NCBI RefSeq assembly: GCF_002088975.1
Contig: NZ_NCST01000116.1
Location: 124,001-188,000, forward strand
Length of the DNA stretch: 64,000 bases
DNA from: Henriciella aquimarina
GTDB lineage: Bacteria > Pseudomonadota > Alphaproteobacteria > Caulobacterales > Hyphomonadaceae
Direction of reading: 5' to 3'
The notes beneath the pieces are model-generated. The model did no database searches. It worked only from the letters and a program-made list of their open reading frames with translations, and was not told where the DNA came from. The position numbers were made by a program, and so were the translations under genes. This document shows positions 26,884 through 35,357 of the stretch, one piece after another; positions within the stretch are counted from its first letter, which is position 1; each line of letters opens with the position of its first letter.

Positions 26884-26915
26884 CTCCCCGGAACGATCTT
26901 CCGGGGAGTTTTTTT
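26884..26915 (+). terminator. intrinsic terminator after the quinohemoprotein gene
   Basis: CTCCCCGGAA (26884-26893) pairs perfectly with TTCCGGGGAG (26899-26908) around a five-base loop, and seven T follow. The next gene's GTG start begins at the very next base, and the GGGGAG of the 3' arm is seven bases before that start, so the same sequence doubles as a ribosome binding site. Confidence 0.9.
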
Positions 26916-27443
26916 GTGCACATCCTGCTGAGTCTGCTCGGCATATTGCTGGCCCTCGCCGTCTGGTACTGGCGGATCAAGATGATCTCCGGGGCGGCGC
27001 GCGATGGCTACCGCTTCGCCAAACGTGTCTCCGGCCGGCGCGCTGGCGCCAAGGCGGGCCGTTCGTTCCGCGGCGGGCTCGGCGCAGTCAATGACCCGAG
27101 AGAGGCGGCCGCCATCATGATGCTGAATATCGCCCAGACCCGCGGGCCGGCCAACGACCGGCAGGAAGCCGCCATCCGCGCGGAAATGATCGACCATTTC
27201 GGCTTCAGCGACGCCGAAGCCCATGACTTGCTGCGCCAAGCCCGCCGACGCTCCGGCGCGCTTCCGGCCCGCACAATCATGGCCCGGATGAGCCAGGTCA
27301 TCACCAGCACGCCCGGCATGACCCGCAAGGAATACGACGATCTCTGCGCCATGCTGGAAAATGTCGCCGTCGCCGGCGGCGAAGTCAGCGAGGCGGAAGC
27401 CGACCTCATACAGATCTGGCGGCGCAAGGCCGGACTGAACTGA
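26916..27443 (+). CDS. TerB-like protein with N-terminal membrane anchor
   Basis: A 175-residue protein with a transmembrane helix (about 2-19), a basic Arg/Gly-rich stretch, and a helical TerB-like domain (about 60-170) showing DPREAAAIMMLNIAQTRG and two paired acidic blocks. TerB-like domains occur in tellurite-resistance and membrane-associated stress proteins; the exact role is unknown. The GTG start at 26916 gives the membrane helix directly after a terminator whose arm supplies GGGGAG. Later starts would remove the anchor. Confidence 0.72.
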   Translation: MHILLSLLGILLALAVWYWRIKMISGAARDGYRFAKRVSGRRAGAKAGRSFRGGLGAVNDPREAAAIMMLNIAQTRGPANDRQEAAIRAEMIDHFGFSDAEAHDLLRQARRRSGALPARTIMARMSQVITSTPGMTRKEYDDLCAMLENVAVAGGEVSEAEADLIQIWRRKAGLN

Positions 27444-27485
27444 ATCGCTGGCAAGTTCATCCGCACCAGACTAGAACCTGCGGCC

Positions 27486-28301
27486 ATGGACGCCGCCTAC
27501 GAAAAACGCCTGCGCAAGGACAATTGGGGAAACTTCTCCATCCTGCGCCACCGCGCCTTCGACGGTGTGCTGATCACGTCCAAGAATTCCGGCACGCACT
27601 GGGTGAAATACATGTTCTCGGTCGCGCTCGCCGACAGCTTCGGTGTCGAACGCCCGAAATACTTCTCCGAGAATGCCGTGCGGCCCTATATCGGCTGGCC
27701 GAAGGACAAACCGACCTTCCCGCAGCTGCCGCGGCTCGCCTTTGCCCACACCATCCCGCACCGCCTGGCCGACTGGGGCTGGGCGCGGACACTGGCCGGC
27801 CTGCCGCCCTATGTGCTGTTCGTGCGCCACCCGATGAGCATTCTGGCCAGCCATCACGCCAAGTGGAATCACGAACTCAATGTCGACTGGCTCGACTATC
27901 TGAAAGGCGACCCGTCAGGCGCCGTCTATCGCTGCGACCTCTACTGGCTGGCGCGTTTCTGGAACCGTTGGGGCGAGGTGATGGAACAGGCCGGCGACCG
28001 GATCTACCGCGTCCATTACGAGGACACCCGCGCCAATCCGCGCGCCATTCTCGGCGGCATGGCGGCCCACTGGAAGATCGCGCTGAAACCGGAAGCCCTC
28101 GACGCTGCGCTGAAAGCCGGCACCAAGGAGGCCATGGCGAAAAAGGTCGACCCCCAAGCCGAAGCCAATGTCCTGCAATTCCGCAAGACCCCGCTCGAAG
28201 AGCAATTCTCGGGCGAGGCGCTGGAAATTTACCGCGACAAGGTCAAGGCGCTCTTTCGCTATGATCTTGGCTACGACCTGCTGAACCTGCCCAAGGCCTG
28301 A
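27486..28301 (+). CDS. sulfotransferase-domain protein
   Basis: A 271-residue protein with the sulfotransferase PAPS signatures: a 5'-phosphosulfate loop TSKNSGTHWVKYMF (about 31-44) and the 3'-phosphate motif FVRHPMSILASHHAKW (about 116-131). It should transfer sulfate from PAPS to an unknown acceptor, possibly a lipid or glycan. No PAPS synthesis genes are nearby. It starts 42 bases after the TerB-like gene. The N-terminus MDAAYEKRLRKDNWGNF has no signal, so it is cytoplasmic. Confidence 0.8.
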   Translation: MDAAYEKRLRKDNWGNFSILRHRAFDGVLITSKNSGTHWVKYMFSVALADSFGVERPKYFSENAVRPYIGWPKDKPTFPQLPRLAFAHTIPHRLADWGWARTLAGLPPYVLFVRHPMSILASHHAKWNHELNVDWLDYLKGDPSGAVYRCDLYWLARFWNRWGEVMEQAGDRIYRVHYEDTRANPRAILGGMAAHWKIALKPEALDAALKAGTKEAMAKKVDPQAEANVLQFRKTPLEEQFSGEALEIYRDKVKALFRYDLGYDLLNLPKA

Positions 28302-28307
28302 ACCGGC

Positions 28308-28976
28308 TCAGCGCATCCAGGCTTTCCGCCCATCCGGGCCATAGGTGATCCCCCACGGCTCGGCCTCGGCTTCTTCCTGCATTGTCTGCATCAATGGGTG
28401 CGCCAGCACGGCATCCATATAGGCCTGGGCGCGGTCACTACGCGGCAGGTCATAAGTGCGAAAGCGGGTCACGACCGGCGCATAGACCGCATCCGCGGCC
28501 GACCAGTCCCCAAACAGGAACGGTCCGCCCTCCCCGAACGCCTCGCGCGTTTCCGTCCAGATCCGGTCGATCCGGGCGATATCGCTCTTCAGCGCTTCGG
28601 TCAGCTCCGGTGTGGCATGGCGCGAGCGGATATCCATCGGACAGGCCTTCCGAAGCGTCGGAAAGCCCGAATGCATCTCTGCGGAGATGGCGCGCGCTCT
28701 CGCCCGGGCCTTTGCCTCGGCGGGCCAGACATCCTTGTCCGGAAAGTGCTCGGCCAGCCATTCAATGATGGCCAGCGAGTCCCAGACCGTCTCGTCATCC
28801 CAGATCAGCAGCGGCACCTTCCGGGTCGGGCTGATCGCCGCGAGGCGCTCGGTCGTTTCCGGAAAGTCGAGCGGGACGATTTCTTCCTTCGCGTCCAGCC
28901 CGACATGACGGGCCATCAGCAGCGCGCGGATCGACCAGCTCGAATAGTTTATATTGCCGCTGATGAAGCGTCTCAC
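28308..28976 (-). CDS. glutathione S-transferase family protein
   Basis: A 222-residue GST. The N-terminal domain has NYSSWSIRALLMARHVGL, the cis-Pro block PTRKVPLLIWDDE and the WDSLAIIEWLAEHFP helix; the C-terminal part has FLFGDWSAADAVYAPVVTRF. The NYSSWSIRA start matches a zeta/maleylacetoacetate isomerase-like subset seen in alphaproteobacteria. It overlaps the YciI-like gene by four bases and is third in a gpsA-yciI-gst unit. It converges on the sulfotransferase gene. Substrate unknown. Confidence 0.87.
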   Translation of the reverse strand: MRRFISGNINYSSWSIRALLMARHVGLDAKEEIVPLDFPETTERLAAISPTRKVPLLIWDDETVWDSLAIIEWLAEHFPDKDVWPAEAKARARARAISAEMHSGFPTLRKACPMDIRSRHATPELTEALKSDIARIDRIWTETREAFGEGGPFLFGDWSAADAVYAPVVTRFRTYDLPRSDRAQAYMDAVLAHPLMQTMQEEAEAEPWGITYGPDGRKAWMR

Positions 28977-29269
28977 TCAGGCTTTCCCTCGCCGAACGAC
29001 CATTTGAACGGGACGATTTCCACGCTCTCGAACAGATCGGCCTTCACATAGGGATCGCTGGCGAACCAGTCTTTCGCATCCTGGAGGCTGTCGAACTCGA
29101 CAATGGAGGTGGACCCGATGAAGGTTTCACCATCCTCGGCGAAAACAGGGCCGCCGGCGCGCACCTTGTGAGCATGTTCTGCCGCCCATTCGAGATGGGT
29201 CGGACGGACCGACATGCGCAGATCCAGGGAATTGGCCTTGTCGCGGGCGTTAACGAGAAAAAGAGGCAT
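28973..29269 (-). CDS. YciI-like protein
   Basis: A 98-residue protein of the YciI/dimeric ferredoxin-like fold, starting MPLFLVNARDKANSLDLRMSVRPTHL. The conserved HLEWAAEH and AEDGETFIGSTSIVEFDS blocks are visible. YciI-like proteins are often small enzymes or enzyme partners; here the role is unknown. The start at 29269 has AAAGTC... GGTTTC context but is fixed by homology; the upstream frame is not family-like. It lies four bases after gpsA and overlaps the GST start by four. Confidence 0.84.
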   Translation of the reverse strand: MPLFLVNARDKANSLDLRMSVRPTHLEWAAEHAHKVRAGGPVFAEDGETFIGSTSIVEFDSLQDAKDWFASDPYVKADLFESVEIVPFKWSFGEGKPE

Positions 29270-29273
29270 GGTT

Positions 29274-30263
29274 TCAAAGACTTTCCTGTGTGAAGGGGCG
29301 AGAGAGCAGGGATTGCATGGCCGCGTCAAGACTGAGCCGGCCACTCAGTATATTGTCGACGGCCTCGCTGATCGGCATATCGGTTTGATGGCGGGCCGCA
29401 AGCTCCATCAGGGCTGGCGCCGTCGCCACGCCTTCCGTGACAGAATTGCGCTCTGCCAGGATATCCGCCGCAGACCGCCCCTCGCCCAGGGCCTTGCCGA
29501 AACTCATATTGCGCGACTGCACTGACGAGCAGGTCAGCACAAGGTCTCCCAGCCCGCATAGCCCGGCCAGGGTCGGCGCCTGCCCGCCGAGCGCCACGGC
29601 GAGCCGGGTCATCTCGGCAAAGCCGCGCGAGATCAACGCCGCATGCGCGGACCGGCCAAGCTCGAGCCCTTCGACGATGCCGCAGGCAATGGCGAGCACA
29701 TTCTTGACCGCCCCGCCGACTTCGGCCCCGATCAGGTCATTCGACCAGTAGGGCCGGAAGGTGGGCCGGCCAATCGCCTGCACCAGCGCTTCGCCAACCC
29801 TCTTGTCGGCGCAGGCGAGCGTCACCGCCGTCGGTAGGCCGCGAGCGACATCGGCCGCAAAGCTCGGCCCGGAAAGCACCGCTGGTGTCGCCTGGGGAAT
29901 GGACTCATGCAGCACATCGGTCATCAGGCTGAGCGTGGATTTCTCGATGCCCTTGGAGCAGAGCAGGACCGGCGTACCGGCCGCGATATGAGGCTTCAGT
30001 GTCTCGAAGGTGGCGCGGGCATGCTGGGCCGGGACGACCGAGAGGATGGCCTCCGAGCCGGCCAGGTCGGCGACGTCCGTGGAGGCCGGGATCGCCGGCA
30101 GGTCGACGCCGGAGAGGTAGACCGGATTGCCGCGCCCGGCCGACAGCGCTTCGGCCACCTCGGGCTCGCGCGCCCACATTTTCACCTCGCGTCCGGCTTG
30201 CAGGGCCGTATAGCCCAGTGCCGTTCCCCAGGCCCCGCTGCCCAGAATGCCTATTTTTTGCAT
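29274..30263 (-). CDS. gpsA: NAD(P)-dependent glycerol-3-phosphate dehydrogenase
   Basis: Reduces dihydroxyacetone phosphate to sn-glycerol 3-phosphate for phospholipid synthesis. The 329-residue product starts with [17 protein letters not shown] (Rossmann motif). The active-site Lys region is [21 protein letters not shown], and the C-terminus has [14 protein letters not shown] and [18 protein letters not shown] precedes the ATG at 30263. It heads a gpsA-yciI-gst unit; the frequent partner tsaD is absent here, and a divergent TetR gene sits upstream. Confidence 0.96.
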   Translation of the reverse strand: MQKIGILGSGAWGTALGYTALQAGREVKMWAREPEVAEALSAGRGNPVYLSGVDLPAIPASTDVADLAGSEAILSVVPAQHARATFETLKPHIAAGTPVLLCSKGIEKSTLSLMTDVLHESIPQATPAVLSGPSFAADVARGLPTAVTLACADKRVGEALVQAIGRPTFRPYWSNDLIGAEVGGAVKNVLAIACGIVEGLELGRSAHAALISRGFAEMTRLAVALGGQAPTLAGLCGLGDLVLTCSSVQSRNMSFGKALGEGRSAADILAERNSVTEGVATAPALMELAARHQTDMPISEAVDNILSGRLSLDAAMQSLLSRPFTQESL

Positions 30264-30340
30264 GACGCCTCTCAATGCCTTGAAATGAATGCGCTGAAGA
30301 ATTCGTTGATCATTCAGACAATTCCCTTAGGTTATTCGAC

Positions 30341-30955
30341 ATGAATGACAAAACCGACACCCGCACGCAAATTCTCGAAGCGGCCATGAACCGTATCGTA
30401 CATTATGGCTACGGGAAAACGACCATGTCCGAAATTGCCGGCGACTGCGGCATGTCGGCCGGGAATATCTACCGTTTCTTCGCCTCCAAGATCGACATTG
30501 CCGAGGCCATGGCGCGAAAGTTCAACACCGAACTCTACCAGGCCTATGCGGAAATCGCCCGCAGCGACGACCCCGCCCCGGCGCGTCTGCGCGCCTTCTT
30601 CGAGTATGGTCTCACCCATACGTACGACGCGATCGAGAAGGATGCGAAAATCCTGGAAGTCGCCGAAGTGCTGCGCGATGAGCGTCCGCTTTTCTTCAAT
30701 GAGGGACTGGCGCAGGAGCGCATCTATCTCATGCAGATCCTCGAAGACGGAATGGAAGCTGGCACGTTTGCGCCGATGCAGGATCCGGGCTTCATCTCGG
30801 AAATGATCCAGTCGGCCCTGATGAAATTCCGCTTCCCGCAGCTCTATTCCCTGCTGACGCAGGAAAAGCTCAAGCGCGAACTGAACGGCGTTCTGGATAT
30901 CCTGATCGCAGGCCTCAAGCATGGTGTGGAGATTACCGTCGAAACTAAACGCTGA
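30341..30955 (+). CDS. TetR family transcriptional regulator
   Basis: A 204-residue regulator with an N-terminal HTH (about 24-47: GKTTMSEIAGDCGMSAGNIYRFF) and a helical ligand domain. It is divergent from gpsA and upstream of a small peptide gene at 31061. The flanking intergenic regions hold related AT-rich TTCATT/AATGAA words (about 30285-30320 and 30970-30990) that could be its sites; this is weak. The ligand is unknown. Confidence 0.88.
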   Translation: MNDKTDTRTQILEAAMNRIVHYGYGKTTMSEIAGDCGMSAGNIYRFFASKIDIAEAMARKFNTELYQAYAEIARSDDPAPARLRAFFEYGLTHTYDAIEKDAKILEVAEVLRDERPLFFNEGLAQERIYLMQILEDGMEAGTFAPMQDPGFISEMIQSALMKFRFPQLYSLLTQEKLKRELNGVLDILIAGLKHGVEITVETKR

Positions 30956-30974
30956 ATATTTTTGAAATCGTTCA

Positions 30975-31003
30975 TTGATTATTTTTCATTGCCTTGCTAT
31001 ATA
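30975..31003 (+). promoter_or_regulatory. predicted sigma-70 promoter for the 38-residue peptide gene
   Basis: TTGATT (30975-30980) and TATATA (30998-31003) are separated by exactly 17 bases in an AT-rich stretch that stands out in this GC-rich window. Transcription would begin near 31010, leaving a leader of about 50 bases before the ATG at 31061. Confidence 0.55.
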
Positions 31004-31060
31004 GCGCGGCATGGGACGGACAAGGGCGTCCACCTCCCAGGAGCTTGAAGGATAAGAACA

Positions 31061-31177
31061 ATGACAATTTCCTCCCCGAACGAAGCCCGTCAGGGTTTCC
31101 TTGCCGCCCTTCTCAGCCTTCCGCTGGCCACCGGTCTGACCGGTCTTGTCATGCTGATGGCCGGGTCGGTCGTGTGA
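31061..31177 (+). CDS. 38-residue hydrophobic peptide
   Basis: A short gene with ATG at 31061 and GAAGGA eight bases before. The product starts MTISSPNEARQGFLAALLSL, continues PLATGLTGLVMLMAGSVV, and has one hydrophobic stretch from about residue 13 to the end. It is framed by a well-formed promoter upstream and a bidirectional terminator downstream, which supports a real transcript. No family is recognised. It may be a membrane microprotein or toxin-like peptide; this is inference. Confidence 0.55.
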   Translation: MTISSPNEARQGFLAALLSLPLATGLTGLVMLMAGSVV

Positions 31178-31208
31178 TCCGGTTGTCCTTGCGAACAGCC
31201 CGAGAGAA

Positions 31209-31251
31209 CAAAAAATAAAGCCTCGCCCAGCTTGAGCTGGCGGGGCTTTTT
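31209..31251. terminator. bidirectional terminator between the peptide gene and glmS
   Basis: A stem with left arm 31219-31233 (AGCCTCGCCCAGC) and right arm 31236-31247 (GCTGGCGGGGCT), with a TTGA loop and one bulged C, is followed by five T on the plus strand and flanked on the other side by an A-rich run that becomes a T tract for minus-strand transcripts. It can stop both the peptide transcript and glmS. Confidence 0.85.
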
Positions 31252-31269
31252 CACATCTGGACCGGGCGT

Positions 31270-33108
31270 CTATTCCACGGTCACGGACTTGGCGAGATTG
31301 CGTGGCTGGTCCACGTCGGTGCCTTTCTCGACCGCGACATGATAGGCAAGCAACTGCACCGGCACCGAATACAGGATCGGCGCAATGAACGCGTCACAGT
31401 CCGGCAGCTCGACACAATGAGCGGGCGCATCCCCGGCCGCTTTCACACCCCTCGAATCCGACAGCAGGATGACCTCGCCACGGCGAGCGGCGACTTCCTG
31501 AAGATTGGACAGGGACTTGTCGAACAGCGCGTCATAGGGCGCAACGAAGACAACCGGGGTTTCCTCATCAATCAGCGCGATCGGCCCGTGCTTCAACTCC
31601 CCTGACGCATAGCCCTCGGCGTGAATATAGCTGATTTCCTTCAGCTTCAGCGCCCCTTCCAGGGCAATCGGGTAATGCACGCCGCGGCCGAGATAGATGA
31701 CGTCGGTTGCCTTGGCGATATCGCGGGCGAGGGCTTCGATATCTTCATCAAGCGCCAGCGTCGTGGAGATCAGGCGCGGCAGCTCGGTCAGCACCTTGGC
31801 AAGCCGCGTCTCCTCATCTTGCGACAGCGCGTCCCGCGCGCGGCCCGCCGCAATGGCGACCGCGGCCAGCGCCGACAACTGCGCGGTAAAGGCCTTGGTC
31901 GAGGCTACCCCGATCTCCGGACCGGCCAGCGTCGGCAGGACGAGATCGGCCTCGCGCGCAATCGTCGAGGTCGGCACATTGACGACGGCGGCCGTCTTCA
32001 GACCATGCTCCTTGCAATAGCGAAGCGCGGCCAGCGTATCGGCGGTCTCGCCGGACTGGCTGACGAACAGCGCCAGGCCGCCCTCTTTGGGCAAGGCCGG
32101 CTCGCGGTAGCGGAATTCCGAGGCAATGTCGGTCTTCACCGGCAAACCCGCCATCTGCTCGAACCAGTATTCAGCCACGCGGGTGGCATAATGCGCCGTC
32201 CCGCAGGCGATCATGTAAAGGCTGGTGATCTTACTCCAATTGATCGCGTCGCCATTATTGCCAGGCAGTTCGACCGTCTGCTTCAACGCATTTACATAGG
32301 CTCCGATGGTGCGAGCCGTGGAGTCGGGCTGCTCGAAGATTTCCTTCTGCATGAAGTGGCGATAATTGCCCTTCTCGACCATGGCCCCGCCGCCCTGGAC
32401 CAGCGTCACGCCACGATCGACTTCCTCGCCATCCTCATTGAAGACGGTATAGGCCTCCCGGGCGAGCACACACCAGTCTCCCTCTTCGAGATAGACGACC
32501 TTGTTCGTAAAGGGAGCCACCGCCAGGGCGTCCGAGCCGAGATACATCTCCCCCTCGCCCACCCCGATGGCAAGCGGTGAGCCCTTGCGCGCACCGATCA
32601 ACAGGTCCGGGCGGCCCTCGAACAGGAAGGCCAGTGCAAAGGCCCCTTCCAGCCGGGCAAGACCAGCTTTTACCGCCTCCGTCTCGCTCATACCGGCCTT
32701 CAGATTGTCGGCAATCAGGTGAGCAATCGTCTCTGAATCGGTTTCCGTCTCGAACGTATGACCCCTCGCCTCGAGCTCTTCGCGCAACTCGCGGAAATTC
32801 TCGATAATCCCGTTATGCACGACCGAAACGCCGGCCGAGACATGCGGGTGGGCATTGCCGACCGTAGGCGAGCCATGGGTTGCCCAGCGTGTATGGCCGA
32901 TGCCCTGATTGCCGGAGAGCGGCCGCTCGGCGAGTTCAGCCTCGAGGTTTTTCAGCTTGCCGGGCGCACGGCGCCGGTCGAGCTTTCCAGTCTCGTCCAG
33001 CGTTGCGATGCCGGCACTGTCATAGCCGCGATATTCAAGCCGCTTCAGCGCATCCAGAAGACGCGGCGCGGCCGGTTCGGACCCAAGGATACCAATAATT
33101 CCACACAT
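31270..33108 (-). CDS. glmS: glutamine--fructose-6-phosphate aminotransferase (isomerizing)
   Basis: Makes glucosamine-6-phosphate from fructose-6-phosphate and glutamine, the entry to UDP-GlcNAc, peptidoglycan and LPS. The 612-residue product starts MCGIIGILG, with Cys2 as the amidotransferase nucleophile after Met removal. The GATase2 domain (about 1-220) shows GHTRWATHG and VVHNGIIEN; two SIS domains follow (about 285-590) with SQSGETADT and ASTKAFTAQ; it ends PRNLAKSVTVE. No glmS riboswitch-like leader is expected or seen. It lies near glmM, separated by a lipoprotein gene. Confidence 0.98.
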   Translation of the reverse strand: MCGIIGILGSEPAAPRLLDALKRLEYRGYDSAGIATLDETGKLDRRRAPGKLKNLEAELAERPLSGNQGIGHTRWATHGSPTVGNAHPHVSAGVSVVHNGIIENFRELREELEARGHTFETETDSETIAHLIADNLKAGMSETEAVKAGLARLEGAFALAFLFEGRPDLLIGARKGSPLAIGVGEGEMYLGSDALAVAPFTNKVVYLEEGDWCVLAREAYTVFNEDGEEVDRGVTLVQGGGAMVEKGNYRHFMQKEIFEQPDSTARTIGAYVNALKQTVELPGNNGDAINWSKITSLYMIACGTAHYATRVAEYWFEQMAGLPVKTDIASEFRYREPALPKEGGLALFVSQSGETADTLAALRYCKEHGLKTAAVVNVPTSTIAREADLVLPTLAGPEIGVASTKAFTAQLSALAAVAIAAGRARDALSQDEETRLAKVLTELPRLISTTLALDEDIEALARDIAKATDVIYLGRGVHYPIALEGALKLKEISYIHAEGYASGELKHGPIALIDEETPVVFVAPYDALFDKSLSNLQEVAARRGEVILLSDSRGVKAAGDAPAHCVELPDCDAFIAPILYSVPVQLLAYHVAVEKGTDVDQPRNLAKSVTVE

Positions 33109-33259
33109 GACTTACTCGACTGACTCAATTTGCGCTTCGGCACCAGCCTCTAGAGAGGCGCGAGGGCGCGCGTCACTGCAAATTGCATGTCGGAATGTGT
33201 CAGGGATCGGGAGGGAATAAGGAAATGCGGGGCCGTCCCCCGCATTTCCCGATACAGCT

Positions 33260-33814
33260 CTAGTAATTTTCAGGCGCCACCGTCTGCTGGGCCCCGCCGG
33301 TCGCAGCCCGGCAGCAGCGCACATCCATTTCCAGCACCTGGCTGTTGAATCGGCAGCGCTCGCCATTCAGCTCCCGCAGGAAGGACAGGCCGCCAGCCCG
33401 GGTAGTATAGCGGGTCTGCGTGCAGGCCACGAGAGTATAGTCCGCCGGGCAGGTGCCGGTATCAGACTGGTTGATGGTCTCTGTGATGCAGTCGAGATCG
33501 CCCATATTGAGCGCTTCGTTGGCCGTCTCGAGCGCCTGGTCGGCCGTTGATTGCGCTGCGGCGGCGGCCGCGCCCGCTTCATCGGCAGATGTCTGCGCGG
33601 CCGCAGCAAGCGAGCGGGCTTCCTCCACGCTCATCTGCGTGTCGGACAGCGCCGTCGAATTGCCGTCAATCTCGACCTTCAACCGGCAGATTGCTTCGGA
33701 CGCCTTGTCCGGGCTGGCACAATACTCGGCAATGGACTGGTCGGATGGCACCGACTGGCAGCTGGCAATCGCCAGCATCAGGCCGGCTCCTGCGATGAAC
33801 TTGGCGAGACCCAT
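33260..33814 (-). CDS. alanine-rich coiled-coil lipoprotein
   Basis: A 184-residue predicted lipoprotein (lipobox IASC; start MGLAKFIAGAGLMLAIASCQ at 33814 after AGGGAG). Residues about 55-100 form an Ala-rich heptad helix (SLAAAAQTSADEAGAAAAAAQ), like an alanine zipper that would trimerise. The C-terminal part is Cys-rich (DCITE, TGTCPAD, VACTQT, ERCRF, DVRCCRA) and probably disulfide-bonded in the periplasm. No named family. It sits between glmS and glmM, so a link to the cell wall is tempting but unproven. Confidence 0.78.
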   Translation of the reverse strand: MGLAKFIAGAGLMLAIASCQSVPSDQSIAEYCASPDKASEAICRLKVEIDGNSTALSDTQMSVEEARSLAAAAQTSADEAGAAAAAAQSTADQALETANEALNMGDLDCITETINQSDTGTCPADYTLVACTQTRYTTRAGGLSFLRELNGERCRFNSQVLEMDVRCCRAATGGAQQTVAPENY

Positions 33815-33950
33815 GGCTATCTCCCTTGTTGATGCGGGCCCAAACATGCAGCCCTGACCGCTTCATGCAAGGGGATTCCCGTCTTGGCATGTATTCGCGA
33901 ACTGTGGCATCTGCTTGCTTACGTGCCAGGCAGACTCATGGAGGCCCTCG

Positions 33951-35297
33951 ATGTCACGCAAATATTTCGGCACTGACGGTATTCGCGGGACAGCGAACAC
34001 GCCGCCGATGACACCCGAAATCGCCATGCGGCTCGGCATGGCCGCCGGCAAGTACTTCCGCCGCGGCGGCGCCCGGCGCCATTCGGTCGTGATCGGCAAG
34101 GATACCCGCCTCTCCGGCTACATGATCGAGCCCGCGCTGGTGGCCGGCTTCACCTCCGTCGGCATGGACGTCACCCTGTTCGGCCCCCTGCCGACGCCCG
34201 GGGTCGCCATGATGACGACATCGCTGCGCGCCGATCTCGGCGTGATGATCTCGGCCAGTCACAACGCCTTCGAGGACAATGGCATCAAGCTGTTCGGGCC
34301 GGACGGTTACAAGCTCTCCGACAAGATCGAGCTGGAAATAGAAAGCCGCATGGACCGGGCGCTGGACGACAAGCTCGCTGCGCCGTCCGATCTCGGCCGG
34401 GCCCGGCGGATCGACGACGCCCAGGCGCGCTATGTCGAGATCGTGAAGGCCACCTTCCCGCGCGGCATGCGCCTCTCCGGCCTGCGCGTCTGCGTCGATT
34501 GCGCCAATGGCGCCGCCTACAGGGTTGCCCCCACCGCCCTCTACGAGTTGGGCGCGGAAGTCTTTCCTGTCGGTGTCACGCCTGACGGCTTCAACATAAA
34601 CCGGGAAGTCGGCAGCACGGACACGCTCGCCCTGCGCGATGCGGTGCTCAAATACCGCGCCGATATCGGCATTGCCCTCGATGGCGATGCCGACCGCTGC
34701 ATCCTGATCGACGAGAAAGGCGAGGAAATCGATGGCGACCAGCTGATCGGCCTCATCGCCAAACACTGGCAGGAGCGTGACCTGCTCGCCCGCAAGGGCG
34801 TCGTGACGACGGTCATGTCCAATCTCGGCCTGGAGAAATACCTGAAAACGATCGGGCTGAAGCTCGAACGTTCCGGTGTCGGGGACCGTTATGTCGTCGA
34901 GAAGATGCGCCAGGGCGGCTATAATCTCGGCGGTGAACAATCCGGTCATATCGTACTGTCGGACTATACGACCACCGGCGACGGCCTGATCGCCGCGCTT
35001 CAGGCGCTGGCTGTGATGGTCGAGACGGGCAAGCCGCTATCCGAGGTCGCCTATGTCTTCGACCCGGTGCCGCAGAAGCTCGTCAATGTGCGTTATGCCT
35101 CCGAGGCCCCGCTGGACAATGAGACCGTCAAGGAAACGATCGCCGCCGTCGAAAAACGGCTCGGCCAGTCTGGCCGGCTCGTCATCCGAAAATCCGGCAC
35201 AGAGCCCCTGATCCGCGTCATGGCGGAGGCGGAAAATGCCGGCGACATGGAAAAGGCGGTCAACGAAATCGCCGATGCGGTGCGCGCCGCCGGCTGA
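33951..35297 (+). CDS. glmM: phosphoglucosamine mutase
   Basis: Converts glucosamine-6-phosphate to glucosamine-1-phosphate on the way to UDP-GlcNAc. The 448-residue product starts [16 protein letters not shown]. The phospho-serine is S103 in [13 protein letters not shown], the metal-binding loop is DGDADRC, and the phosphate-binding end is [18 protein letters not shown] precedes the ATG at 33951; the upstream part of the frame is not homologous. In most relatives ftsH and tilS lie just upstream; here a divergent lipoprotein gene does. Confidence 0.97.
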   Translation: MSRKYFGTDGIRGTANTPPMTPEIAMRLGMAAGKYFRRGGARRHSVVIGKDTRLSGYMIEPALVAGFTSVGMDVTLFGPLPTPGVAMMTTSLRADLGVMISASHNAFEDNGIKLFGPDGYKLSDKIELEIESRMDRALDDKLAAPSDLGRARRIDDAQARYVEIVKATFPRGMRLSGLRVCVDCANGAAYRVAPTALYELGAEVFPVGVTPDGFNINREVGSTDTLALRDAVLKYRADIGIALDGDADRCILIDEKGEEIDGDQLIGLIAKHWQERDLLARKGVVTTVMSNLGLEKYLKTIGLKLERSGVGDRYVVEKMRQGGYNLGGEQSGHIVLSDYTTTGDGLIAALQALAVMVETGKPLSEVAYVFDPVPQKLVNVRYASEAPLDNETVKETIAAVEKRLGQSGRLVIRKSGTEPLIRVMAEAENAGDMEKAVNEIADAVRAAG

Positions 35298-35357
35298 CCG
35301 TTTTCACCTCGCACGCGATTTGCATGGAGCCTCGCAGATATGTCTGGAGGTTCTGGC

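Noticed and set aside
33109-33259. Possible glmS leader ribozyme/riboswitch
   Set aside because: The glmS ribozyme is a Gram-positive feature, and no matching structure is visible in the 150 bases upstream of glmS.
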